DNA of 28,863 bases from Lachnospiraceae bacterium. GTDB taxonomy: Bacteria; Bacillota; Clostridia; Lachnospirales; Lachnospiraceae. Position numbers and translations under genes: made by a program. The notes under the pieces are model-generated. The model searched no databases. It was not told the origin of the DNA and saw nothing but the letters and a program-made list of their open reading frames with translations. Position 1 is the first letter of the stretch. Each line of letters starts with the position of its first letter. The stretch is taken from positions 1 to 28,863 of the forward strand of contig CAAFZP010000147.1 in NCBI GenBank assembly GCA_900767585.1. The letters run 5' to 3'. Positions 14,686 to 22,499 of the stretch are shown piece by piece.

Positions 14686-14808
14686 TCATTTTCCTACAGG
14701 TACAAATGGTGTCTCCCCAAATTCTGTCGACACACCACTAGTCGTAATAATATCCTCTGTTTCAAACTCTACAATCTCCATCCCCGGTGTTTCGTATCTC
14801 TCTTTCAT
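14686..14808 (-). CDS. 40-residue DIITTSG-type peptide
   Basis: The minus strand from ATG 14806-14808 encodes 40 residues: it begins MKERYETPGMEIVEFETEDI, continues ITTSG, and ends FVPVGK. AAAGGAGAT stands at ideal spacing before the ATG and a strong terminator follows, so it is very likely translated. From memory, short proteins of the form MKxxYxxPxxEIxxFExEDxITTSG are frequent in Clostridia, often beside large surface proteins, and have no assigned role. The acidic middle, the TTSG turn and the lack of hydrophobic segment fit a precursor-like leader peptide, but no modifying enzyme or transporter is near. It lies 85 nt behind the large GLUG-repeat protein and probably shares its mRNA. Confidence 0.65.
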   Translation of the reverse strand: MKERYETPGMEIVEFETEDIITTSGVSTEFGETPFVPVGK

Positions 14809-14893
14809 ACTCTGATCTCCTTTCATTTTTTGTAATAATTCTGTGTTGCTGTCCATATTCTCTTGTTGCCCTGTTATCTTGATCTATCTCTTA

Positions 14894-17800
14894 TTAATTG
14901 GATCGGCATACAGACTTTGCGTTATATGCATAAGCACTGAATGCTTTTACCAGTGTCACCAGATCATCCTCATAAGTCCCCTCTGCAGCATGTAATACCT
15001 GATAGCAGTACATCATTGCACAGTAATCTCCGCTCAATGTGTTCGTACCATCAGTTACGGTAAATGTTTTCGAATTTTCCAGCTCATTTGCCCTGATATT
15101 TTCCAGAGACAGGATATAATACTGACCTCGTTTCACCGGGGTGATCTCTTTTCCGTCAACTGAAAATGTCAGCTTTGATACATCAATTCCTTCCTTCGGT
15201 TCATAGAAGATATTCAATGTGGTTTCCGATTTTAACACCATACTAAATCCGGCAAATTGTCCAAGCACATCGTCTTCAGCCTTTTTAGCAGCAAAATCAT
15301 CCATATAATCTGAATCGATACCGGATATGTCATTGGAAGGATTTGACTCCTTATTTGCTAGATCATCCACCGCCTCTTTGAAATACTTCTGCGAACATGC
15401 ACCATAATCCAACATAGTCATAACAAAAGGAATTGCTTCTACATACAATGAACCATTCTCAATTATGTATTGCGCATAGTCTCTGACCGTATAGGTATAT
15501 TCTTTGCCGTAATTTCCATTTCCATCAAACATCTGCGCTTTAATGTCCTGTGTCATCTCATAGGATGCTACCTCACACGGAAATCTGTAATATGTTGTCC
15601 CTTCTTTGATCTCGGTGTTCGTCTGTGCGTCGGAAACCAGCACTTTCGTAACAGTTCCATTCGGAAGGGTAAACTGCATATACGCCCCTTTATCTGCAAT
15701 AATCTGATCCGACAACTCCATATAGAAATTGACGCCGATATTTCCGGTAAGACTTAAGGAATAACCGGCGAGTTTAGCACCGATGCCGTCAATAATTGCA
15801 GAACAATTATCACATCTTCCATCGTTATCCGCATCCGGATGGTCACCATAGGTATTCTTCTCTGTGTTGGAATATTCATAGGACACTGGCTCTCCCGGTT
15901 TGCCCTCACATCCTTTATAAATAGCAGTCTTATAAACTTTAGCTCCACCTAAAGTCGGATAGGTATCTGTTCCGATGGTCTGTCCCCAGATTATTTCTGT
16001 ATCTGTTTGTGATTCCTGTAAGAGATACGCAACCTCACCGGTCTTAAACTCATCTGTCGTTTTACCTTCGGCTTTTGTAGTTGTTCCCTTATCATCGCCT
16101 ATCGCAGCTCCTGTATAAATGGTGCTGTCATAATAACAGTTTGTGATGGTTCCTTTATTTAAATTCATTCCAATCACACCACCAACATATGAGCCTGTTC
16201 CATTGACCTCGCCTGTGGCATTACAGTTTATGATGGTCCCGTTTATATTATATCCGTTCACTCCTCCTACATATGATTGACCACTGACAATCCCTGTGTT
16301 ATAGCAGTTTGTAATTGTTTTTTTATTTTCTCCGCTCACTCCTCCTACATAATATTCTGTTCCACTGACTTTGCCTTCGTTATTACAGTTTATAATTGTT
16401 CCGCTATTTTCTCCGCTCACTCCTCCTACCCATTCATGGCCTTTGACAATCCCTGTGTTATAGCAGTTTGTAATCATTTTGCCATTATTTCCGCTCACTC
16501 CTCCTACAAATAATTGACCTTTGACAATCCCTGTGTTATAGCAGTTTGTAAGGATTCCTAAATTGCATCCACACACACCTCCAAAAGAACTGGCACGATC
16601 TGCTGTTCCATCAACCACGCCTTTATTATAACAATTGGTAATTGTTGAACTATTATATCCACACACGCCTCCAACCTGGCTAAAACCACAGAAATAAGAA
16701 TCCAAAATTCCTACATTTGAAATCTTACCTCTGTTATAACCAAAGAAGCCTACCTCTTCTGTATTCTCTTGCTTAAAATACAATCCACTGATTGTGTGGT
16801 TTTGCCCTTCAAATATACCAGTGTATGAACCATTATAAGAATTTCCAATCGGTGTCCATTCCTTGAATGTTCCCTCATTTACTGTTCCATCTGACTTCAG
16901 AACGTTTTTATTCACAACAATATCCGCTGTCAGGACTGCATTTGCTGATGTATTCTGTGTCACGCCCGAAAGTGTTCCATTTACAAGTCCTGCAAACCAG
17001 TAAAGCTGACCTGCATTGCTGATCTCGTAAACCTCATCCTTGCTATCGTCCCCATTAATATCATACTTGTCTGTGGTGAGATTTGCCGGCTGGTATACCT
17101 CATTGCATGCACAGAAACCATTCTCGCCGATGCTGTGAGTTTCCGTCTCTGTGGTCACATATCCGATTGGACAGTCTTTGCATGCCACATTTTTTATATG
17201 TTCCTTGTCATCTTTCCAAGTGTATGTAACATCACCGTCTTTGTTATGTGTATGCTCTGCTCCATCTACCAAAAGGCTCGCACCATCTGCCAAAATGAGT
17301 TTCTCCGGATTGGTAATGCTGGCGCCACTTTCAAATTCAATGCTTTCCCCACTTGCAATCGTTAAATCTTCTTTTAAAGTGTCTTTACCATATACATATG
17401 TTTTTGTTACAGTCTCATTGGTATCAGCATCTTTCCATTGCTTTGTGATGACAGAGTTGCTGAAGCTACAATCGCTTAGTACAGGTTCTGGACAAGCTAA
17501 AGCACGACTAACCACAATCTGGCTTTCTGATACATTAATTTGTTGATTTGATTTAATTACCTCACCTGCGTGTCGTTCTGTTGTTGCTTTCGCTTCAACA
17601 TAACTGTCTACTATATTAATTTTATCGCCACAAATCAAGTCTGGATAATCCTCATCATTGGCTACAACATGACTATTTTCAATCGTTACGCTACCGTCAC
17701 AATCAATTTGGGAAGTCGCTAGCGTTGCTCCTATAATATTTAAATTACTATTAGTCGAACTACCTACTGTACTGATTGTTTCACAACTTAAACTTCCGTT

Positions 17801-18226
17801 ATAATTGCTACCATTTATTTCTAGTGTTTGCTCAATCTGACCATCATTTAATCCACTTTGAATCATCCTCATAGTATTTGTTCCGGATAAGATAATAGCA
17901 AGATTACCGTCAATATTCAAAATGTCATCAGAAACAGATGCACCATCCGCACCGTCCAATACAAGTTGATTCTTCGTGCGGTCATAATACCAATTGGTTC
18001 CCTGATATATCGTATCATTACCAGAGACTTCATTATTTTGAAATTTCCCATTATCAATAATTTTTGTTGAGCCTATCGTCAAATATTGAGGAGTGGTTCC
18101 CACCGTAGTCTCCTCCGCCTTCGCATTCATCACGCCCCAGCCGCTCACATTCACCGCCGATAATGCCAGCATTACCGACAGCAGCCCGGCAAATATTTTC
18201 TTTGTTCTTCGCACTTTCTTCCTCAT
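14894..18226 (-). CDS. Large secreted GLUG-repeat surface protein
   Basis: 1110 residues. Sec signal peptide (1 to about 37: basic MRKKVRRTKK, hydrophobic core, NAKA/EE cleavage). Residues 40-300 form an Asn/Ser-rich beta-helix-like region of the YLTIGSTKII...LVLDGADG kind seen in clostridial surface proteins. A Cys/His-rich segment with CKDCPIGY follows. Residues about 515-700 hold seven GLUG-type repeats of VGGVSGENSGTITNCYNTG form. DADNDGRCDNC is a calcium-binding-like linker, and the last ~290 residues (from GAKLAGYSLSLTGNIGVNFY) form a conserved domain found at the end of many Lachnospiraceae exoproteins. No sortase motif or C-terminal anchor is visible. An adhesin or matrix-type role is likely but unproven. 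The ATG has GAGGAGAG upstream and begins 22 nt after the TetR stop, so the two are cotranscribed. Confidence 0.85.
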   Translation of the reverse strand: MRKKVRRTKKIFAGLLSVMLALSAVNVSGWGVMNAKAEETTVGTTPQYLTIGSTKIIDNGKFQNNEVSGNDTIYQGTNWYYDRTKNQLVLDGADGASVSDDILNIDGNLAIILSGTNTMRMIQSGLNDGQIEQTLEINGSNYNGSLSCETISTVGSSTNSNLNIIGATLATSQIDCDGSVTIENSHVVANDEDYPDLICGDKINIVDSYVEAKATTERHAGEVIKSNQQINVSESQIVVSRALACPEPVLSDCSFSNSVITKQWKDADTNETVTKTYVYGKDTLKEDLTIASGESIEFESGASITNPEKLILADGASLLVDGAEHTHNKDGDVTYTWKDDKEHIKNVACKDCPIGYVTTETETHSIGENGFCACNEVYQPANLTTDKYDINGDDSKDEVYEISNAGQLYWFAGLVNGTLSGVTQNTSANAVLTADIVVNKNVLKSDGTVNEGTFKEWTPIGNSYNGSYTGIFEGQNHTISGLYFKQENTEEVGFFGYNRGKISNVGILDSYFCGFSQVGGVCGYNSSTITNCYNKGVVDGTADRASSFGGVCGCNLGILTNCYNTGIVKGQLFVGGVSGNNGKMITNCYNTGIVKGHEWVGGVSGENSGTIINCNNEGKVSGTEYYVGGVSGENKKTITNCYNTGIVSGQSYVGGVNGYNINGTIINCNATGEVNGTGSYVGGVIGMNLNKGTITNCYYDSTIYTGAAIGDDKGTTTKAEGKTTDEFKTGEVAYLLQESQTDTEIIWGQTIGTDTYPTLGGAKVYKTAIYKGCEGKPGEPVSYEYSNTEKNTYGDHPDADNDGRCDNCSAIIDGIGAKLAGYSLSLTGNIGVNFYMELSDQIIADKGAYMQFTLPNGTVTKVLVSDAQTNTEIKEGTTYYRFPCEVASYEMTQDIKAQMFDGNGNYGKEYTYTVRDYAQYIIENGSLYVEAIPFVMTMLDYGACSQKYFKEAVDDLANKESNPSNDISGIDSDYMDDFAAKKAEDDVLGQFAGFSMVLKSETTLNIFYEPKEGIDVSKLTFSVDGKEITPVKRGQYYILSLENIRANELENSKTFTVTDGTNTLSGDYCAMMYCYQVLHAAEGTYEDDLVTLVKAFSAYAYNAKSVCRSN

Positions 18227-18248
18227 ACAACTCTCCTCTCTTATTGTT

Positions 18249-18866
18249 CTACCCTCTCACATACTCTACGATCATTTCCTTAATTCTTCTAAGCTCCGAT
18301 GTATAGTCTTTGTTCTTATCTGCCCCCCAGATGAATCCATTTGCATAATACGTACATGCCGCCATCATGACATGCACCGTCTCCCGCATGATTTCATCAA
18401 ATGGGATATCCGTCCTTAGGGTATGATCTTCTTTCGCTTTCTCGTACATCTTGTAAAATCGCGTGTCCGCGGATGTGAGTGACACCTGAAATTCCTTCAA
18501 TTGTGCATGCTCCGGTCCAAGCTTACTCACATAATGATTGAAGTTATCATTGAAGATCAACAGGGATTTATGATTCACATACATGTCAATATAACTGTCC
18601 ATCGTGAATATAAACCGGTCTATCGCCGGGATGTCATCCACGGATGAAATCGGACGCGTCCGGTCCAATTCATCGAGATACTCTTTCCACTTCGCACTAT
18701 TTACCGCAATCACCAGTTCCAGCTTACTTGGAAAATGGCGGAACAAGGTGGCTCTTCCGACACCGGCGGTTCTCGCGATCTCACTCATATTTGCAACTTC
18801 GATTTTCTCTCTTACAAACACCTCAAAGGCGGCATCAATAATCTTCTTTGTTTCTACCTCTCTCAT
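18249..18866 (-). CDS. TetR/AcrR family transcriptional regulator
   Basis: 205 residues. The N-terminal HTH shows KKIIDAAFEVFVREKIEVAN, then MSEIARTAGVGRATLFRHF, the classic TetR recognition segment, followed by PSKLELVIAVN. The C-terminal ligand domain is helical and ends VHVMMAACTYYANGF. The start at 18864-18866 is preferred: AGAGG stands 8 nt upstream, homology begins there, and the open frame further upstream crosses the promoter and likely operator. Its stop is 22 nt before the surface-protein start, so it probably represses its own operon, which includes that protein and the short peptide. The ligand cannot be predicted. Confidence 0.92.
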   Translation of the reverse strand: MREVETKKIIDAAFEVFVREKIEVANMSEIARTAGVGRATLFRHFPSKLELVIAVNSAKWKEYLDELDRTRPISSVDDIPAIDRFIFTMDSYIDMYVNHKSLLIFNDNFNHYVSKLGPEHAQLKEFQVSLTSADTRFYKMYEKAKEDHTLRTDIPFDEIMRETVHVMMAACTYYANGFIWGADKNKDYTSELRRIKEMIVEYVRG

Positions 18867-18883
18867 AAATAAAGCCTCTCGTT

Positions 18884-18929
18884 TGATACTATCAGTCTCA
18901 ATCATAGCATACCATCGCCGACAACACAA
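18884..18929 (-). promoter_or_regulatory. Promoter and palindromic operator of the TetR-surface protein operon
   Basis: Minus strand TTGTGT (18924-18929), 17 nt, TATGAT (18901-18906) with an extended TG one base before it. An 11-bp palindrome TGATAGTATCA (18884-18894) sits at the expected transcription start, a fitting place for TetR autorepression. This also rules out translation starts upstream of 18894. Confidence 0.6.
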
Positions 18930-18965
18930 TTATTTTTTATAAAAAAGTAAATAAAATACAAAAAC

Positions 18966-19007
18966 AAAGCAGTCAACTTTATCATTTATTGCACTGTTGA
19001 CTGCTTT
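18966..19007 (-). terminator. Terminator of the MACPF/HNH-like operon
   Basis: A perfect 12-bp stem, AAAGCAGTCAAC (18966-18977) with GTTGACTGCTTT (18996-19007), has an 18-nt loop. On the minus strand it is followed by a T-rich tract (GTTTTTGTATTTTATTT). It lies about 80 nt behind the stop at 19088. Confidence 0.85.
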
Positions 19008-19087
19008 ATGAAACAAATTTTTCTTGCGCGCTGACACCGCCTATAATCCCAGTAAGTATCTGCGCTTCCGTATATTTGTATAACTAT

Positions 19088-19864
19088 TTATATTTTCTCA
19101 ACCGCATGATTGCTCATGTGTTCTTTTATCCTTATAGGCGGTATATAGTTATGTAGTATGACTGCATATGTAGATCTTTGAGTCTTCATATAAAATCTTC
19201 CACCTGTGACTCCGTATTCTCCATTTATTGTCCATCGCTTTATATTGTGATTTTGACATATTGGCATCAAAGCTACAGATTGATTCGGAATTGTAATCTT
19301 CTGATTCACTCTACCTTCTGTCACATGCCCACCAACAATTTGACCCATTTGATTTGACGTGTTAACATTGCATTGAATTGGATATGATATATACGGATAA
19401 TTTGAATAATCTGTACCCGCAATTCTACATGCTTTATTCGCCCCATCATCTCTATAAAGACATGCTTCCATACAACATGTATTACATTGAGATGCAGCAA
19501 TTTTCCTAGCCTCTTCTTCAGATTTTCGATTACAAATCTTTTCATACCAAAAAATCCCGGCATATATAAGCTTAATCCATGACGGTTCCGTCAATATGCT
19601 ATTTTCCAAATGGTCATGACTACTCCCAATTACATTGGCGAATACTCTACCTTGTTCAATGCGTTCTGTTCCATCATAACACGATGTAACCGGAACCACG
19701 ATGTCATCCTCTTCCAATTCCCGTTTTTCGGAATACGGTCCATGATATAACCATTTATCGTCCTTTAACCGGTAGACAAGCATTGTGTTCTTTATTGTTT
19801 CTTCATCCAATTGCAATCGTTTTCCTGCCTCTGTTGGCTCTAAGTTTCTAAGAAAATACGCCAT
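19088..19864 (-). CDS. Unknown protein with HNH-like Cys/His pattern, partner of the MACPF gene
   Basis: 258 residues, no signal peptide or membrane helix. The first 120 residues look like a mixed alpha/beta domain that I do not recognise. Residues 127-135 read CNTCCMEAC, an apparent metal-binding knuckle. Further on, GGHV (H180) and, 20 residues later, PICQNHN (C203, H206) resemble the G-x-H-V ... P-x-C-x-x-H-N pattern of HNH/His-Me-finger-type domains in phage-like and toxin-associated proteins. Nuclease activity is only a suggestion; it may instead be a structural zinc finger. Its ATG (19862-19864) lies within the end of the MACPF gene with a 17-nt overlap and a strong GGGAGGGG site, so both are made together. 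Base composition appears AT-rich compared with flanking housekeeping genes. Confidence 0.7.
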   Translation of the reverse strand: MAYFLRNLEPTEAGKRLQLDEETIKNTMLVYRLKDDKWLYHGPYSEKRELEEDDIVVPVTSCYDGTERIEQGRVFANVIGSSHDHLENSILTEPSWIKLIYAGIFWYEKICNRKSEEEARKIAASQCNTCCMEACLYRDDGANKACRIAGTDYSNYPYISYPIQCNVNTSNQMGQIVGGHVTEGRVNQKITIPNQSVALMPICQNHNIKRWTINGEYGVTGGRFYMKTQRSTYAVILHNYIPPIRIKEHMSNHAVEKI

Positions 19865-21257
19865 TATTATCCCCTCCCGTTATCGCCTTCTTGTTCTGTG
19901 TAATCTGCTGATTCATATTTTTCAAAAGCGGATCGACGTAACCGAACAAATATAAGTATTCGCCTCCTGCACCTTCATTCATGTCGATTGGTCTTCCGTT
20001 TGAATCTGTAATCAGATGCCAGTCTTCTGAGATCGGTATCGTTGTTGTACGAACTCCCAGTGCCTGGTAGCCAGTCGGTTCATTCCCCATCAAGTAGGTC
20101 ACATAGATATATTTTCCGCGGACATGGCGGTTCAAATCACCATCCGCTCTTTTATATTCCGGCAGGATACAAGGAGCACTGTCATTTGAGCTAATCAGCT
20201 TTATATCTGTAATTTTTTGCTCATCGTATGCTCCAAGCGTATAAAGCAGATAGATAAAATCTCCTTCCGCACCCTTATTCAAGTCTGCATATTCTCCATG
20301 ATATGAATTATCAAAGCGCGTGACGATTTCTGTATTCATTTTCCGGTTTTCAATCCCTTTATGTGCATTGATATCCACTCTTACGCTGTTTATAAATCTT
20401 ATGTCATGAATCCTTGCTTCCAGTTCTTTGTTATAATATTCGTAATAGCCATTCATAAGCTTGTTTTTAATCGCCGGGGATTCACAGATTTCCCATATCG
20501 GGATACATTCTGCTACTTCATATAATGCAGGGTTCTTTTCAACGGATCTGCTCCAGGATTCAAAATTTGCATTTGCAACATTGGAGTTCAAGATAATCGG
20601 ATCTCCACCTTTTCCGCAAATCACATAATTGCATTCCTCCGCAAACTGTCTTGCATTTTTCTCATAGGAACCTGATACCGAACCTGTGATAAACATATAT
20701 GCCGCTTGCGCGTCTGCCTTGATGCTCGAAGTATCTTTCACTACTTCGGATTTTGTCTGAAAATCAATCGTGAGTTTCCCTCCGATGGAAAACTTCATGA
20801 TCAGATGTGTACCATATGTCTCGAAAACCTCTTCGCACGACCGCATTGCCGCATAGGAAACAAACATCGAATCCATGCACTTGCCTAATTCTTCTTTTGT
20901 CAATTGCTGTGCGTATTCGCTGATTTTTCTGGTTGACCGGATCTTCCCATATACCGAATTCTGCGTATATTCTCTTCCTTTTGATGCGGTGCAGTTGACA
21001 GACAAACTGTACTCTTTATTTTTTCCTCCGATTCCTGTGCTCGCCGAGATTGTTTCTGCGACCTCGTATTCTGATTTTCCGATAAAGCTGTTGTGCACAA
21101 ATTCATTACTGCCACTTAGATTAGAATACCATTTCTTCGGAGCTTTCTGCAGTTTGTCCCTGTCCAATATCGGATGGAATTTGATACTCGCAGCATCCCC
21201 CAACGGATTTTTGACCATATCGTACCCGTACAACAAATAGTCTTGAAATTCATTCAT
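19848..21257 (-). CDS. MACPF (perforin-like) pore-forming domain protein with beta-prism-like tail
   Basis: 469 residues. The perforin signature is clear: YGTHLIMKFSIGG at 148-160 fits [YW]-G-[TS]-H-x7-G-G, with L152 where the pattern has F/Y. The N-terminal GYDMVKNPLGD is typical of the MACPF start. Two Ser/Ala-rich stretches (about 66-110 and 173-205, the latter AYMFITGSVSGSYEKNARQF) sit where the membrane-inserting helix clusters would be. The tail carries three similar strands, DLNKGAEGDFIYLLYT (325), DLNRHVRGKYIYVTYL (374) and DMNEGAGGEYLYLFGY (425), which resemble an MABP/beta-prism fold that could bind lipid or glycan. There is no signal peptide. The start follows GGGGGAGGT. The function could be attack on other cells, export by lysis, or cell-suicide defence; the sequence does not decide. 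It is translationally linked to the HNH-like gene. Confidence 0.88.
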   Translation of the reverse strand: MNEFQDYLLYGYDMVKNPLGDAASIKFHPILDRDKLQKAPKKWYSNLSGSNEFVHNSFIGKSEYEVAETISASTGIGGKNKEYSLSVNCTASKGREYTQNSVYGKIRSTRKISEYAQQLTKEELGKCMDSMFVSYAAMRSCEEVFETYGTHLIMKFSIGGKLTIDFQTKSEVVKDTSSIKADAQAAYMFITGSVSGSYEKNARQFAEECNYVICGKGGDPIILNSNVANANFESWSRSVEKNPALYEVAECIPIWEICESPAIKNKLMNGYYEYYNKELEARIHDIRFINSVRVDINAHKGIENRKMNTEIVTRFDNSYHGEYADLNKGAEGDFIYLLYTLGAYDEQKITDIKLISSNDSAPCILPEYKRADGDLNRHVRGKYIYVTYLMGNEPTGYQALGVRTTTIPISEDWHLITDSNGRPIDMNEGAGGEYLYLFGYVDPLLKNMNQQITQNKKAITGGDNNGVFS

Positions 21258-21301
21258 ACCACTACCTCCCCCAAAAATTAATAATATGGTAGTTCTATTG
21301 T

Positions 21302-21412
21302 AATCCTGCGCATCCGTTTTGCATGGGCAGGCGCAAATTCTTATATGTCTTCAGATGTTTATATGAAAAACGGATGCGCAGGATTCTGTCTGTAATCCTG
21401 CGCATCCGTTTT
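21302..21412. repeat. Three copies of a 19-bp sequence in direct and inverted order
   Basis: AATCCTGCGCATCCGTTTT occurs at 21302-21320 and 21394-21412, and its exact reverse complement at 21367-21385. Copies 2 and 3 form a perfect 19-bp stem with an 8-nt loop; copies 1 and 2 can form an alternative hairpin with a 46-nt loop. Confidence 0.95.
21367..21412 (-). terminator. Strong bidirectional terminator hairpin
   Basis: A perfect 19-bp stem with an 8-nt loop carries A/T runs at both ends. It begins 12 nt beyond the end of the decayed transporter remnant on the minus strand and insulates the MACPF operon from upstream transcription. Confidence 0.82.
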
Positions 21413-21424
21413 GTCAAGCTTTTT

Positions 21425-21772
21425 TTATTCTTCAATTGTGATGACATCCTGCAATATATAATCAAAAGTCGGTGCGGAGCAATTCCGGTTCTCGATATAC
21501 TCCTTGTTCAGGTCGTATGTGTCACTTGCGTCGTCCGGATTCACGCCAAGGTAGTCGCCCCGGAATACATGGACATCTCCTTTTTTGAAGTCCTTGATCA
21601 GTGCGTCGATTCTTTCTCGCGTGCCTTTTGCGGCGACGACTTCATTTAACTCGAGCATCTCGACCCAGCCTTCATCAATCAGTTGGCGGGCGCATTTTTT
21701 CTCCAGCATATAATCATCCCAGCTGTTCGTATATCGAACAACCATCTGCGCTTCCGGTACAACAGAACGCAC
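21425..21772 (-). pseudogene. Remnant of a BMP-family substrate-binding lipoprotein
   Basis: A 115-residue frame that is only pieces of a Bmp/PnrA-type binding protein (normally 330-380 residues). RSVVPEAQMVVRYTNSWDDY matches the middle of the family. GWVEMLELNEVVAAKGTRER, DVHVFRGDY and the C-terminal SAPTFDYILQDVITIEE match the end. The signal peptide, lipobox and first half are missing, and the join at LIDEG/WVEML lacks the usual ~90 residues between these parts, consistent with an in-frame deletion. The frame opens with GTG only because the upstream frame ends at 21775, and no ribosome binding site is seen. Most likely untranslated debris. Confidence 0.72.
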
Positions 21773-21774
21773 GC

Positions 21775-22418
21775 CTAGGAAAGCAGCCCGTTCTCGTTGT
21801 TGTAGATTGTCTGCACATACCGGTCGAAATCAATCGTTGTTTTCTCTTCGGCTGCCAAACTTGTCATGCCGGCTCCGGCGATGAGTTCCGTGCAAAGAGC
21901 GATTATCAGAAGCATCGCAGACACCTGCTTTGCTTTTTTCGTGTCTGCGGATTTATTTTTTTCTTTTACATTCCGGGAAATCCTGATTAGAATATACAGA
22001 CAAAGGCACATCAATACCTTGTCCAGAAAATCAATATAAAACTGCCCTGCGATATGACTGACCAGGCGGTTGATACCAATACTTTCAAACAGGGCAATCA
22101 CGCCATCGCCCCAGGTATTTCCAACCTGTCCGTCATAGAAGATATAATTGCAGGGTACAGAAATCAAAACCGAATTAACCGTGAGAATAAAACCGATTGA
22201 AAGTGTACCGAACAGATTCTCAAACCAGCCTTTTTCGCGAGGATGCCCACCACGATTCCGATGGACACACTGACGATGCCATAAATCATATGCGTATACG
22301 AATACATGATTCCATATACGATATTGACCGACATACCGACGATCGCACCGCACACCGGTCCGTACAAATATGCGGTCAGCACCGTACCATATGAATCAAG
22401 CCAGAGTGGAAGTTCCAT
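21775..22418 (-). pseudogene. Decayed ECF-S-like membrane/sensor gene (frameshifted, truncated)
   Basis: Two overlapping frames make one protein. 22418 to about 22235 reads LPLWLDSYGTVLTAYLYGPV, then GAIVGMSVNIVYGIMYSY and VVGILAKK; the second frame continues GWFENLFGTLSIGFILTVNS through two more helices to RNVKEKNK, a further hydrophobic segment, and FDRYVQTIYNNENGLLS, where it stops. The frames join at a run of five A residues (minus strand, 22231-22235), so a 1-nt indel explains the shift. As I recall the family, full-length relatives carry an ECF-S-like membrane part followed by a propeller-type sensor region that begins YVQTIYN(S/T)ENGLP; that whole rear portion is gone. The 5' end also lacks a leader helix and a good ribosome binding site. 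Read-through into the BMP remnant indicates a large deletion. Confidence 0.72.
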
Positions 22419-22499
22419 TCTCTTTTTTATCAGATTTTTTTCATTTCGTCAACTATTGAGACGCAGCGTATCAATCATGTGCCCTGCCAATCCTGCCTT

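Noticed and set aside
21425..21772. Intact small BMP-domain protein
   Set aside because: It lacks signal peptide, lipobox, the N-terminal half and a central block, and has only a GTG start without a ribosome binding site.
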